Source of the DNA: JAFIHK01 sp041441455
Lineage (GTDB): Bacteria > Bacteroidota > Bacteroidia > Bacteroidales > UBA932
Length of the DNA stretch: 27,535 nt
Reading direction: 5' to 3'
Assembly (NCBI GenBank): GCA_041441455.1
Contig: JASDTB010000024.1
Coordinates: forward strand, 1-27,535
Position 1 is the first letter of the stretch, and the number at the start of each line of letters is the position of its first letter. Position numbers and translations under genes: made by a program. Below are positions 1 through 6,915 of this stretch, in pieces. A model generated the notes under the pieces. The model was not told the origin of the DNA and ran no database searches. It saw nothing but the letters and a program-made list of their open reading frames with translations.

Positions 1-54
<54 letters not shown>

Positions 55-93
55 CATTATTCGTCAAAATCAGACATTGCTCCGTTTATAATT

Positions 94-171
94 GAGCTTC
101 GCAAGTTTTTTTGCTCGTTGCACTTCGCTAAAATGGTGCTTCGCGAGTTTATGTGCTCCGCTGCGCTTCGC
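94..171. repeat. Diverged direct repeat, two copies of about 36 bp
   Basis: The copies at 94-129 and 136-171 align over their whole length with a few substitutions and a one-base indel. Both begin with a GCTTCGC word, contain a TGCTC core and end in a CTTCGC word. They lie 42 bp apart. No function is apparent. Confidence 0.7.
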
Positions 172-291
172 CTAGACAGAAAGTTCGCATTCTTTTGTGT
201 TCTGGGCAACTTACTTTGAAATTTAATACGTTACATATGGGCTCGCGTAAGATGAGTTGGCTAAGTATCGAATATTCAGCGAGTTTTGCGA

Positions 292-454
292 TTTCCTGCA
301 GATCCCCCCAATCTGCCAGAATAATTTCTAAGTATCAGTAATATAGCGAGATAGCGCTTTTGTGAAATTTTAAAATATTAAGTCAGAAATCATATAATGC
401 ATATTATTAGATAGTTATACTTTATTCTGGCAGATTGGGGGGATCTGCAGGAAA
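292..454. repeat. Perfect 33-bp inverted repeat flanking a 97-bp AT-rich spacer
   Basis: The arm at 292-324 is the exact reverse complement of the arm at 422-454. Each contains a CTGCAG site and a run of six C or G. The 163-bp unit resembles a MITE or an invertible DNA segment. I see no target-site duplication at its outer edges, no clear TAnnTTTG box in the spacer on either strand, and no recombinase gene in the window. The palindrome is certain; its nature is not. Confidence 0.9.
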
Positions 455-542
455 ACGTATAACATGCACAAATATAGATATATAGGCGAGTTTTGATTAT
501 TTGATTATTTCACAATTCTGTTTTCAATTCTCATTCACTCTT

Positions 543-610
543 TTAAGCAACCCGCTTATCTGATTAAGCAAACTCGCTTATCTGATTAAGCAACTTCTAT
601 TTATCTGATT
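543..610. repeat. 22-bp-period repeats with internal palindrome, reaching into the 3' end of the next gene
   Basis: The 19-bp word CGCTTATCTGATTAAGCAA occurs at 553-571 and 575-593. A partial copy (TTATCTGATT, 601-610) forms the last codons and stop of the minus-strand gene ending at 601. Each full copy contains GCTTA-(6 nt)-TAAGC, so transcripts leaving that gene would form two consecutive small hairpins. No U-tract follows, so these are not clear intrinsic terminators. Confidence 0.85.
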
Positions 611-1125
611 TTAGTTTTAAGGGTGTTGAGGAGGGAGTCAATTGAATCAAACATCTCGATTTTATACTTCTCACAAACAATATCAACATTTCCTTTTCGC
701 CAAAAACCTTCGGGACAAACAACCAGAAGTTTTTTAGTTTTTGCATACAGACCAAGCTCAAGGAGACTTATTGGGCTTTGTGACTGAGGTGCAAAATACA
801 TAATAATATAGTCTGCTTGCTCTAATGCATTAAGTTCCCATTCAACTTGAATTCTGAAGTTTTTATCGCTGCTTACAGGCTTCCAATCCTTATTCCAATC
901 ATCTCTTCTCGGATTAAGCAAAATGACATTACTGTTTGATAAACTTTGTTCAACTTTTGCTTGCCAATTCTCAGCTTTTCCAAGATCAATACTACCACCT
1001 AAAAAAATTTTTGTTCTCTTGTCTTCTGTTGGTACTAGGTTTGGAGACTTTATAATCAAAGCATTTTGAGCAACAGAGTCAAAACTTAATAACAGTAAAA
1101 TAAGAGAGATATAAATAGTTTTCAT
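601..1125 (-). CDS. Exported nucleoside 2-deoxyribosyltransferase-like protein
   Basis: The 174-residue product starts with a signal peptide: Lys near the N-terminus, a hydrophobic stretch at about 5-14, and likely cleavage in SVA-Q at 19/20. No lipobox Cys is present. The mature part resembles the small Nuc_deoxyri_tr2-type Rossmann domain. It has FLGGSID at about 41-47, NPRRDDW at 71-77, VEWELNALEQADYIIMYF at about 94-111 and a LLELGLYA segment at 121-128. E123 there sits where the catalytic Glu of nucleoside deoxyribosyltransferases is found. Those enzymes exchange the base on deoxyribonucleosides and are normally cytosolic, so a signal peptide is unusual. The gene stands alone, with tandem repeats upstream and palindromic repeats downstream. 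Family assignment is by motif recognition only; substrate and activity are unknown. Confidence 0.75.
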   Translation of the reverse strand: MKTIYISLILLLLSFDSVAQNALIIKSPNLVPTEDKRTKIFLGGSIDLGKAENWQAKVEQSLSNSNVILLNPRRDDWNKDWKPVSSDKNFRIQVEWELNALEQADYIIMYFAPQSQSPISLLELGLYAKTKKLLVVCPEGFWRKGNVDIVCEKYKIEMFDSIDSLLNTLKTKIR

Positions 1126-1160
1126 AAGTTAATCGAAGTAAAAAATAGCTAAATCTATAT

Positions 1161-1169
1161 AGCACTCAT
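1161..1169 (-). promoter_or_regulatory. Weak candidate -7 box for the deoxyribosyltransferase-like gene
   Basis: Read on the minus strand, the segment just upstream of the start codon contains TAGATTTA, one mismatch from TAnnTTTG, about 27 nt before the ATG. No good -33 element is visible. Low confidence. Confidence 0.25.
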
Positions 1170-1190
1170 GTATAATTATATTGAAAAAAA

Positions 1191-1266
1191 TGTAATGGCT
1201 ATTTAAAAGTGTAATGGCTATTTAAAAGTGTAATGGCTATTTAAAAGTGTAATGGCTATTTAAAAA
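1191..1266. repeat. Four-copy 19-bp tandem repeat
   Basis: The unit TGTAATGGCTATTTAAAAG repeats at 1191, 1210, 1229 and 1248. The last copy differs in its final base, and a degenerate fifth follows (CATAATAGCTAT, 1268-1279). The array lies between the stop of the radical SAM gene and the start of the deoxyribosyltransferase-like gene, both on the minus strand. It is therefore in the upstream region of the latter. There are no spacers between units, so this is not a CRISPR array. Confidence 0.97.
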
Positions 1267-1275
1267 CCATAATAG

Positions 1276-2202
1276 CTATATATTGTACAGTCGACCTTGG
1301 TATGTGTCGCGCTCTTCCATTCTCTTTTCTAGTAGACGAAGAAGCTCTACATTCCTAATCTTGCCCCAAGGCAAAGCATTCACAAAACGAGGAGGAACCT
1401 CGCCTGCGAATCGTTCAATATAAAGGTCGGGGCGAAGTCTCTCTAAAAAATCGATAAAGAAATCCAGATACTCTTCGAGTGAGAATGTAACAAAGTCCAG
1501 AGGATTTGAGGCATACTCTCTCTCCATCGCAGTTCCTTTAACTATTTGCAATTGATGGAACTTTACAGAGTGCAATGGAATTGAATTGATCTTTTCTGCG
1601 TAACTCATCATCTCCTCCTTGCTTTCGCCAGGAAGACCGAAGATAAAATGAGCACCTGTCTGTATTCCTCTTGCAACTGTCTTCTCTACAGCCTCTTTTG
1701 CTATGTCAAAACCATGCCCCCTGTTTATTCGCACCAGCGTTTTATCTAAACAAGACTCAATCCCATACTCAATAATCACAATCTTATCCTTAGCAATCTC
1801 TTGAAGATAGTCTAGCTTTTCATCATCAATACAATCTGGTCGTGTACCAATGACAATACCACAGACATCTGGATGCAAGAATGCTTGCGAATAGATCTGT
1901 TTTAAGTGCTCGAGTGGAGCATAAGTATTTGAATAAGATTGGAAATATGCTAAAAATGAAGCGGCTTTGCGATATCTGTTTTTATGAAAGATAATACCCT
2001 CTTCAATTTGCTTTAAAATTGGAATTGAAGGGTTGCTATAAGAGGGGTGAAATGCATCATTGTTACAATAAGTGCATCCACCAGTTCCAACAAGACCATC
2101 ACGATTGGGGCATGTAAACCCAGCGTCAATCACAATCTTTTGAAGCCTCTCACCATACCTCTCTTTGAAGTAACCTACATATGAGTTATATCTTTTGGTC
2201 AC
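1276..2202 (-). CDS. TIGR01212-family radical SAM protein (YhcC-like)
   Basis: The 308-residue protein belongs to the radical SAM family that includes E. coli YhcC. The [4Fe-4S] cluster ligands are C31, C43 and C46 (CPNRDG...GGCTYC, a C-x11-C-x2-C spacing typical of this group rather than the usual CxxxCxxC). Further family segments are GTRPDC, IIEYGIES and GAHFIFGLPGES. The biochemical role of the family is not settled. The start codon is a GTG that overlaps the TGA stop of the upstream YhcH-like gene in the string GTGA, so translation is probably coupled and the two form one unit. The family is clear; the substrate is unknown. Confidence 0.93.
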   Translation of the reverse strand: MTKRYNSYVGYFKERYGERLQKIVIDAGFTCPNRDGLVGTGGCTYCNNDAFHPSYSNPSIPILKQIEEGIIFHKNRYRKAASFLAYFQSYSNTYAPLEHLKQIYSQAFLHPDVCGIVIGTRPDCIDDEKLDYLQEIAKDKIVIIEYGIESCLDKTLVRINRGHGFDIAKEAVEKTVARGIQTGAHFIFGLPGESKEEMMSYAEKINSIPLHSVKFHQLQIVKGTAMEREYASNPLDFVTFSLEEYLDFFIDFLERLRPDLYIERFAGEVPPRFVNALPWGKIRNVELLRLLEKRMEERDTYQGRLYNI

Positions 2203-2645
2203 ATTCTGATTTTTAGAACAGCCTTCTTAATCTTTCCAGTGCCAATTAGCGGAGCATGAGCATCGTGAGGGAAAAAGAGAACAGCATTCCCTGGGGTCAT
2301 ACTTATAAAATTATCAGGTGCGTCATCGAAGAAAGCAATGTCATCAGCATCATTATAGACAATCTCTTCTGCGCTGCATTTACTCCTATCCTTATGACCA
2401 ATAGTCTCTTCACCCTCAATCAGAACATGAATATCAATATAAGTGTCGTGAACCTCAAGCTTAGGAATCTCAATTCCCTTTGCGTCTCCTGCCCAAACCT
2501 TGCAGTAGATATCTTTTCCGTCTATTGGATACTCACCAGGCTCCATTTTTGAAAAATCGGAGCTTCTCATGAACTCATACGCCTTCTCGAAACGGGCGTG
2601 CATCTTTGTGTACCTTTCAAAACCTTTGACTGAATCCAGAATCAT
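2199..2645 (-). CDS. YhcH/YjgK/YiaL family protein (DUF386)
   Basis: The 148-residue protein has the beta-sandwich, cupin-like family signature: HDTYIDIHVLIEGEETIGH at about 67-85 and FFPHDAHAPLIG near the C-terminus, where conserved His and Glu residues bind metal in characterised relatives. Members occur with sugar-acid or sialic-acid genes (YhcH) or with beta-galactosidase (EbgC), and are thought to act on sugar anomers or related small molecules. No such sugar genes lie here. The reading frame stays open upstream to 2834, but translation must begin at the ATG at 2645. The family N-terminus (MILDSV) starts there, and a TAnnTTTG box lies just upstream. It is followed by the radical SAM gene with a 4-base overlap. 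Confidence 0.92.
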   Translation of the reverse strand: MILDSVKGFERYTKMHARFEKAYEFMRSSDFSKMEPGEYPIDGKDIYCKVWAGDAKGIEIPKLEVHDTYIDIHVLIEGEETIGHKDRSKCSAEEIVYNDADDIAFFDDAPDNFISMTPGNAVLFFPHDAHAPLIGTGKIKKAVLKIRM

Positions 2646-2661
2646 TGTGTAAATTTTTCTG

Positions 2662-2669
2662 CAAATATA
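2662..2669 (-). promoter_or_regulatory. -7 box of the YhcH/radical SAM operon
   Basis: The minus strand reads TATATTTG, an exact TAnnTTTG match, ending 16 nt before the ATG at 2645. The 5' leader would be only about 10 nt. The -33 side has no exact TTTG. Confidence 0.65.
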
Positions 2670-2670
2670 G

Positions 2671-2678
2671 TATCTTTG
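2671..2678 (+). promoter_or_regulatory. -7 box of the peptidoglycan operon
   Basis: TATCTTTG is an exact TAnnTTTG match 37 nt before the ATG at 2716. It abuts the divergent minus-strand box with one base between them. A 10-bp palindrome, TGTCTAGACA (2677-2686), overlaps its end and falls around the expected transcription start, so it could be an operator. Confidence 0.65.
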
Positions 2679-2715
2679 TCTAGACAGACTGCCATTAACT
2701 TCAATATTATATGTA

Positions 2716-4194
2716 ATGACAAAGAAAACCAGAAACTTACTGTTAATTATGATGCTGTGTGTAGCAACAATTACAAATGCACAACAGTCCAAAAGAGAGT
2801 GGAGGGCAGTGTGGATTGCGACTGTAAATAACATCGATTGGCCTTCAAAGCCAGGATTGACTACAGATCAACAGAAAAAAGAGTTGATTGATTATTTAGA
2901 CCTTTTCAAAAGTCTTAATTTTAATGCAATAGTTCTTCAAGTCAGACCAACTGCCGATGCATTTTACAAGTCAAAACTTGAGCCATGGTCGATATATCTC
3001 ACAGGAAATCAAAACACAGCGCCAAATCCAGAGTACGATCCGTTAGCTTTCGCCATCGAAGAGTCTCATAAAAGAGGGATCGAGCTACACGCTTGGTTAA
3101 ACCCATACAGAGTTCTTCAAGACACAGCAGACATAAAGCTGATGTCACCAAATCATATCTATTTTAGAAAGCCACACCTTTTTGTGCGCCATGGTAAAAA
3201 GCTCTATTTCGATCCAGCATATCCAGAAACCCGTGAATTCCTATGCGAGGTTATCAAAGACATAGTATCTCGCTACGATGTAGACGGAATCCATTTCGAC
3301 GACTATTTCTACCCAAATAACGACTTCTCCGACAGCCTATCTTTTGCAACACAATCAAGAGGTTTTGCCGATAAGATGGCATGGCGTAGAGACAACGTTG
3401 ACTTAGTTGTCAAAATGCTTAGAGACACCCTTCTAAAAGTTGCTCCGCAAGTGAAGTTTGGTATCAGTCCATACGCTGTGTGGCGCAATAAGACCGAAGA
3501 CCCTCGCGGCTCAGAGAGCAAAAGTTTTAGTTATACAAACTACGACCATCTTCATGCAGACATTCTAAAATGGATGGAAAATGGCTGGACAGACTATATT
3601 TTACCTCAATTATACTTCAATATCGGTTATGAAAATGCCGATTTCATTAAGCTCAAAAATTGGTGGGCAGACAATAGAAATAAGACAGAAGTATATGCTG
3701 GTATAGGAACTTACAGACTTGATTCAAAGGCCAAGATAGCTGCGTGGCGCGAAGTGTCGCAGATCGCAAGACAAATAGATTCGCTAAGAGCCGATCCAAG
3801 ATATAAAGGAGCGTGTTACTTCAATGCAAGGAATTTCAAAGAGAATATACTTGGAATCAACGGAGTAATCAAAGAGAAATATTCTCAGCCAGCGCTTCTT
3901 CCTGTTGATGCAAGATTTGAAGCAGTAGTAAAGGCTAAAGTATCTGCAGCGACAAAAAAAGTTAAAGCGGGAAAAATTCACTTTCAATGGGAAGATCTGT
4001 CTAAAAAGGAGAAAACCGTTTACTACTACGCTATTTATAAATGTCAAAAAGGCGCATCACCAAATAGCGGAAGCCTAATAGCAATAACAGGAGTAAATAG
4101 CTTCTCACAACCTGTTGAAAAGGTAAAATATGATTATTATATCTCTGTCCTAGACAGATTCCAAAACGAAGGAGAAATAGTAAAATTCAAATAA
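2716..4194 (+). CDS. GHL10/DUF187 glycosyl hydrolase-like protein (YngK/DigH type), secreted
   Basis: The 492-residue protein carries a signal peptide (about 1-22, cleavage in TNA-QQ). It then has a TIM-barrel GHL10 (DUF187) domain at about 27-340. Recognisable segments are REWRAVWIATVNNIDWPS, LQVRPTADAFY, HAWLNPYR and DVDGIHFDDYFYP (188-200), whose acidic residues D190, D195 and D196 lie in the expected active-site strand. A C-terminal beta-rich domain (about 400-492) looks like fibronectin type III. The best-characterised relative, E. coli DigH (YddW), cleaves peptide-free (denuded) peptidoglycan glycan strands. The neighbours 23 and then 6 nt downstream act on peptidoglycan peptides, which supports a cell-wall role here. 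Exact substrate is inferred, not shown. Confidence 0.9.
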   Translation: MTKKTRNLLLIMMLCVATITNAQQSKREWRAVWIATVNNIDWPSKPGLTTDQQKKELIDYLDLFKSLNFNAIVLQVRPTADAFYKSKLEPWSIYLTGNQNTAPNPEYDPLAFAIEESHKRGIELHAWLNPYRVLQDTADIKLMSPNHIYFRKPHLFVRHGKKLYFDPAYPETREFLCEVIKDIVSRYDVDGIHFDDYFYPNNDFSDSLSFATQSRGFADKMAWRRDNVDLVVKMLRDTLLKVAPQVKFGISPYAVWRNKTEDPRGSESKSFSYTNYDHLHADILKWMENGWTDYILPQLYFNIGYENADFIKLKNWWADNRNKTEVYAGIGTYRLDSKAKIAAWREVSQIARQIDSLRADPRYKGACYFNARNFKENILGINGVIKEKYSQPALLPVDARFEAVVKAKVSAATKKVKAGKIHFQWEDLSKKEKTVYYYAIYKCQKGASPNSGSLIAITGVNSFSQPVEKVKYDYYISVLDRFQNEGEIVKFK

Positions 4195-4217
4195 TCCAAG
4201 CCCAAATCCAAGTACTA

Positions 4218-5426
4218 ATGAAAAAATTATTCTTAATCACCACAATCCTCGCCATTTCGTTGAGCTGCAAAAGCAAAGACTCAATTAAGCAGACACAGGC
4301 GATATTTGACGACATTAAAAAGGAGATAAAGAGCGAATATGCTCCAGACAGACGCGAAAAGGTCTTCGAGGCAGAATTAGAGATAGCTTCCGACAGCACC
4401 ACAATAATCCTTAGAGGATCAACAACAGAACCAGAGGCAAAAAAGGCACTTTTAGAAGCCCTCAAAAATAAGAATATTACAGTACAAGACAGTATGATTC
4501 TTTTGCCAGATCAAAAGCTAGGCGATAAAATATTCGGAATCACAAGCCAATCTGTAATTAACTTCCGTTACGGACCAGGATACGCAAACGAGTCCGCTAC
4601 TCAGACTATTCTAGGAATGCCATTAAGAGTCCTTGAAAAGAAAAATGGCTGGACAAGAGCAATCACCCCAGAAGGCTATATTGCATGGGTATCTTCAGGA
4701 GGAATTGCTGAGATGAATGAATCTGAATATAATGAGTGGATAAAATCTCCAAAATTGATCGTTACAGTTCACTACACCCTTTTCAGAGAGCAACCTTCCG
4801 AAAATTCAGGAGTTGTTTTGGATGGAGTATGGGGCAATATCGTAAGATTTGCAGGAGAGAGCGGAAACTATTATAAAGTAATTCTTCCCGACGGAAAGAG
4901 TGCATACCTGCAAAAAGCACACTCAACCGATTTTGCAAAATGGATAGAGTCAAGAAACCCAACAGCAGATAACATTATTGCAACAGCAAAACAACTATTA
5001 GGCTTCCCTTACATGTGGGGTGGTACATCAATCAAAGCAGTTGACTGTTCGGGATTCATGAAGACAGCTTATTATCTAAATGGAATCATTCTTGAGAGAG
5101 ATGCCTCGCAACAAGCGCTTACAGGAGAGGGAGTTGATATTTCAAATGGCTACAACAATCTTCAAAAGGGAGATCTGCTTTTCTTTGGTTCAAAAGCAGA
5201 AAATGGTAAAAAAGAGAGAATTACTCACGTAGGAATGTATATTGGCGAAGGACGCTTCATCCACTCTGCGGGTAGTGTAAAAATTAACTCTTTAGATCCA
5301 AAATCTCCAGAATATTCTGATGTAGAAAAACGACTAGTGAGAGCACAAAGAATCCTTACAAAAGTAGATGCCGACAACGGAATCGTTTCAATTAAAAATC
5401 ATAAATGGTATTTTCCTGTAAAATAA
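4218..5426 (+). CDS. NlpC/P60 (C40) peptidoglycan endopeptidase lipoprotein with SH3-like domains
   Basis: The 402-residue product is a lipoprotein: a hydrophobic N-terminus ends in the lipobox SLSC with the acylated Cys at 17. Two bacterial SH3-like segments follow at about 112-168 (INFRYGPG...GWTRAITPEGYIAWV) and 185-240. The C-terminal NlpC/P60 domain (about 258-385) has the catalytic Cys277 in DCSG, His337 in THVGMYIG and a third polar residue, His349. Family members such as Bacillus YkfC cut gamma-D-Glu-diamino acid bonds in stem peptides with a free L-Ala N-terminus, releasing L-Ala-D-Glu. The next gene is an Ala-Glu epimerase 6 nt downstream, which fits that specificity. Envelope location is expected from the lipobox. 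Confidence 0.93.
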   Translation: MKKLFLITTILAISLSCKSKDSIKQTQAIFDDIKKEIKSEYAPDRREKVFEAELEIASDSTTIILRGSTTEPEAKKALLEALKNKNITVQDSMILLPDQKLGDKIFGITSQSVINFRYGPGYANESATQTILGMPLRVLEKKNGWTRAITPEGYIAWVSSGGIAEMNESEYNEWIKSPKLIVTVHYTLFREQPSENSGVVLDGVWGNIVRFAGESGNYYKVILPDGKSAYLQKAHSTDFAKWIESRNPTADNIIATAKQLLGFPYMWGGTSIKAVDCSGFMKTAYYLNGIILERDASQQALTGEGVDISNGYNNLQKGDLLFFGSKAENGKKERITHVGMYIGEGRFIHSAGSVKINSLDPKSPEYSDVEKRLVRAQRILTKVDADNGIVSIKNHKWYFPVK

Positions 5427-5432
5427 GAGATC

Positions 5433-6575
5433 ATGACTAATAGAAGAGAATTTTTAAAATCAGCTGGACTAATTACTGCAGCAGCAGCTATCCTAAACCC
5501 TTTCGAAGTTTTTGCTCAAACATCAAAATTGCAAAAAGGGGCTTCATCTAAGAAAATGCAGTTGACATTCAGAGCTTTTGATGCTCAAATGAGACATGTC
5601 TTCACGATTGCAAACTCGTCGAGGACAACCACTCCAATAGTCTTGACCGAAATTACCTATGATGGATTTACAGGATACGGCGAAGCTGCAATGCCTCCAT
5701 ACTTAGGTGAGACGCAAGCTTCTGTAATCGAGTTTCTTAAAAAAGTTGATCTATCTCGTTTTAGCTCGCCATTCGAAATTCAAGACATAATGAACTATGT
5801 TGATGCTATCTCGATTAATAACACAGCTGCAAAAGCCGCTGTTGATATAGCACTACACGATCTAGTTGGTAAAATCATGGGCCAGCCATGGTGGAAAATT
5901 TGGGGATTCAATCCCGCTACAACTCCGAATACATCATTTACAGTAGGTTTAGACACCGAAGAGGTTGTTAAGGAGAAGACCAGAGAGGCATCACCATATA
6001 AAGTAATTAAAGTAAAACTTGGCAGAGACGAGAAGACCGATAAAATGATGGTTAATACAATCAGATCGGTAACTAATACAATGATTTGTGTTGATGCAAA
6101 TCAGGGATGGAAAGATAAACACTATGCTCTAGATATGATTCATTGGCTGAATGAGAGAAATGTGAACATGATTGAGCAACCAATGTCAAAATATCTTCTC
6201 GATGAGACAGCTTGGTTAACAGAAAAGAGTCCACTACCAATTATCGCAGACGAAGCTTGCCAACGCCTTGTTGATATTCCAAAGCTAAAAGGTGCCTATT
6301 CTGGTATCAATATCAAGTTGATGAAATGTACTGGTCTTAGAGAGGCAAGAGAGATGGTCTCTTTGGCAAAGGCACTACACATGAGATTGATGATAGGTTG
6401 TATGACTGAAACATCTTGTGCAATATCAGCAGCTGCTCAAATCGCTCCAGAGACAGAATGGGCAGACTTAGATGGTAACCTATTAATCTCCAACGACTGC
6501 TTCAAAGGAATGCAAATCGTTGATGGTAAGATAACACTAAACGACATGCCGGGAATTGGTATAACTAAACTTTAG
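5433..6575 (+). CDS. L-Ala-D/L-Glu epimerase (dipeptide epimerase) with Tat-type signal
   Basis: The 380-residue enolase-superfamily enzyme has all muconate-lactonizing-subgroup residues: the KxK pair K193/K195, metal ligands D221 (DAN), E248 (IEQP) and D273 (ADEA), and K295 on the opposite face. It inverts the Glu centre of L-Ala-D-Glu from murein peptides so the dipeptide can be hydrolysed as L-Ala-L-Glu. The N-terminus is a twin-arginine signal: NRREFLK at 3-9, a hydrophobic stretch and an Ala-Gln cleavage region near 28-29. This predicts export, unlike the cytosolic enzymes of E. coli (YcjG) and Bacillus (YkfB). It is the third gene of the operon, and the preceding lipoprotein would supply its substrate. 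Other dipeptide specificities exist in the family, so the exact substrate is inferred from context. Confidence 0.9.
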   Translation: MTNRREFLKSAGLITAAAAILNPFEVFAQTSKLQKGASSKKMQLTFRAFDAQMRHVFTIANSSRTTTPIVLTEITYDGFTGYGEAAMPPYLGETQASVIEFLKKVDLSRFSSPFEIQDIMNYVDAISINNTAAKAAVDIALHDLVGKIMGQPWWKIWGFNPATTPNTSFTVGLDTEEVVKEKTREASPYKVIKVKLGRDEKTDKMMVNTIRSVTNTMICVDANQGWKDKHYALDMIHWLNERNVNMIEQPMSKYLLDETAWLTEKSPLPIIADEACQRLVDIPKLKGAYSGINIKLMKCTGLREAREMVSLAKALHMRLMIGCMTETSCAISAAAQIAPETEWADLDGNLLISNDCFKGMQIVDGKITLNDMPGIGITKL

Positions 6576-6592
6576 TATTTAAATAAATTAAT

Positions 6593-6600
6593 TACCTTTG
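6593..6600 (+). promoter_or_regulatory. -7 box of the 90-aa gene
   Basis: TACCTTTG is an exact TAnnTTTG match 16 nt before the ATG at 6617. No terminator separates this gene from the epimerase, so readthrough from the upstream operon is also possible. A TTTA at 6571-6574 is a poor -33 candidate. Confidence 0.6.
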
Positions 6601-6616
6601 CGCAAATTATACTTTT

Positions 6617-6889
6617 ATGGCAAGTTTAAGAACAATAAAGAAAGATATCGATTTCCTTGTAGCTGAGGTTATTTCGGATTGCTGGGTATTCGTTTATCTT
6701 AACCCAAACAAGAAAACAGAGGAGGCGCTAGCCGTAATCAATGAGGCGGTAGACCTCAGAAATGAGCTTTATGACAGAGTTAATAACCCTGACAAAGAGA
6801 ACATCAAAAAACATTATGTGGCTATAAATGCAGATCTTTTGAAAGGAGTAGACTCTCTTTTCTTGAAGATCAGCGATCTTGCAAAATAG
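6617..6889 (+). CDS. Small conserved-looking hypothetical protein, 90 aa
   Basis: The product is 90 residues, soluble, charged and predicted mostly helical. It has no signal peptide, membrane segment or motif that I recognise. Features seen are a basic N-terminal stretch (MASLRTIKKDIDFL), a single Cys in SDCWVFVYLN at about 20-29, and helices rich in Glu, Asn and Leu to the end. It has its own TAnnTTTG box, codon use like its neighbours and a strong terminator 27 nt past the stop, so it is very probably a real gene. It follows the peptidoglycan operon by 41 nt but nothing in the sequence ties it to that pathway. Function unknown. Confidence 0.8.
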   Translation: MASLRTIKKDIDFLVAEVISDCWVFVYLNPNKKTEEALAVINEAVDLRNELYDRVNNPDKENIKKHYVAINADLLKGVDSLFLKISDLAK

Positions 6890-6915
6890 TTAAAAAAAAG
6901 AGTTTTTAAAGTGCG

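Larger units (their letters stand above)
55..600. other. Gene-free, repeat-rich region
   Basis: I see no convincing gene in this stretch. A 62-codon plus-strand ORF at 153-341 has a low-complexity, non-protein-like translation. The region holds a diverged direct repeat (94-128 and 136-171), a perfect 33-bp inverted repeat (292-324 and 422-454) and two 22-bp-period repeats (553-593). Short words such as CTAAGTATC (261 and 328) and GCGAGTTTT (279 and 484) recur, so the whole stretch looks like accumulated repeat debris or a decayed small mobile element. Confidence 0.6.

Noticed and set aside
153..341. 62-codon plus-strand ORF in the repeat region
   Set aside because: It runs through the direct repeat and the left arm of the inverted repeat, has no promoter box and its translation does not look like a folded protein.
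1191..1266. Possible CRISPR array
   Set aside because: Units are contiguous 19-bp repeats with no unique spacers and no cas genes nearby.
2646..2834. N-terminal extension of the YhcH-like protein
   Set aside because: The open frame crosses both divergent promoter boxes and the start of the opposite gene. The family N-terminus begins at 2645.
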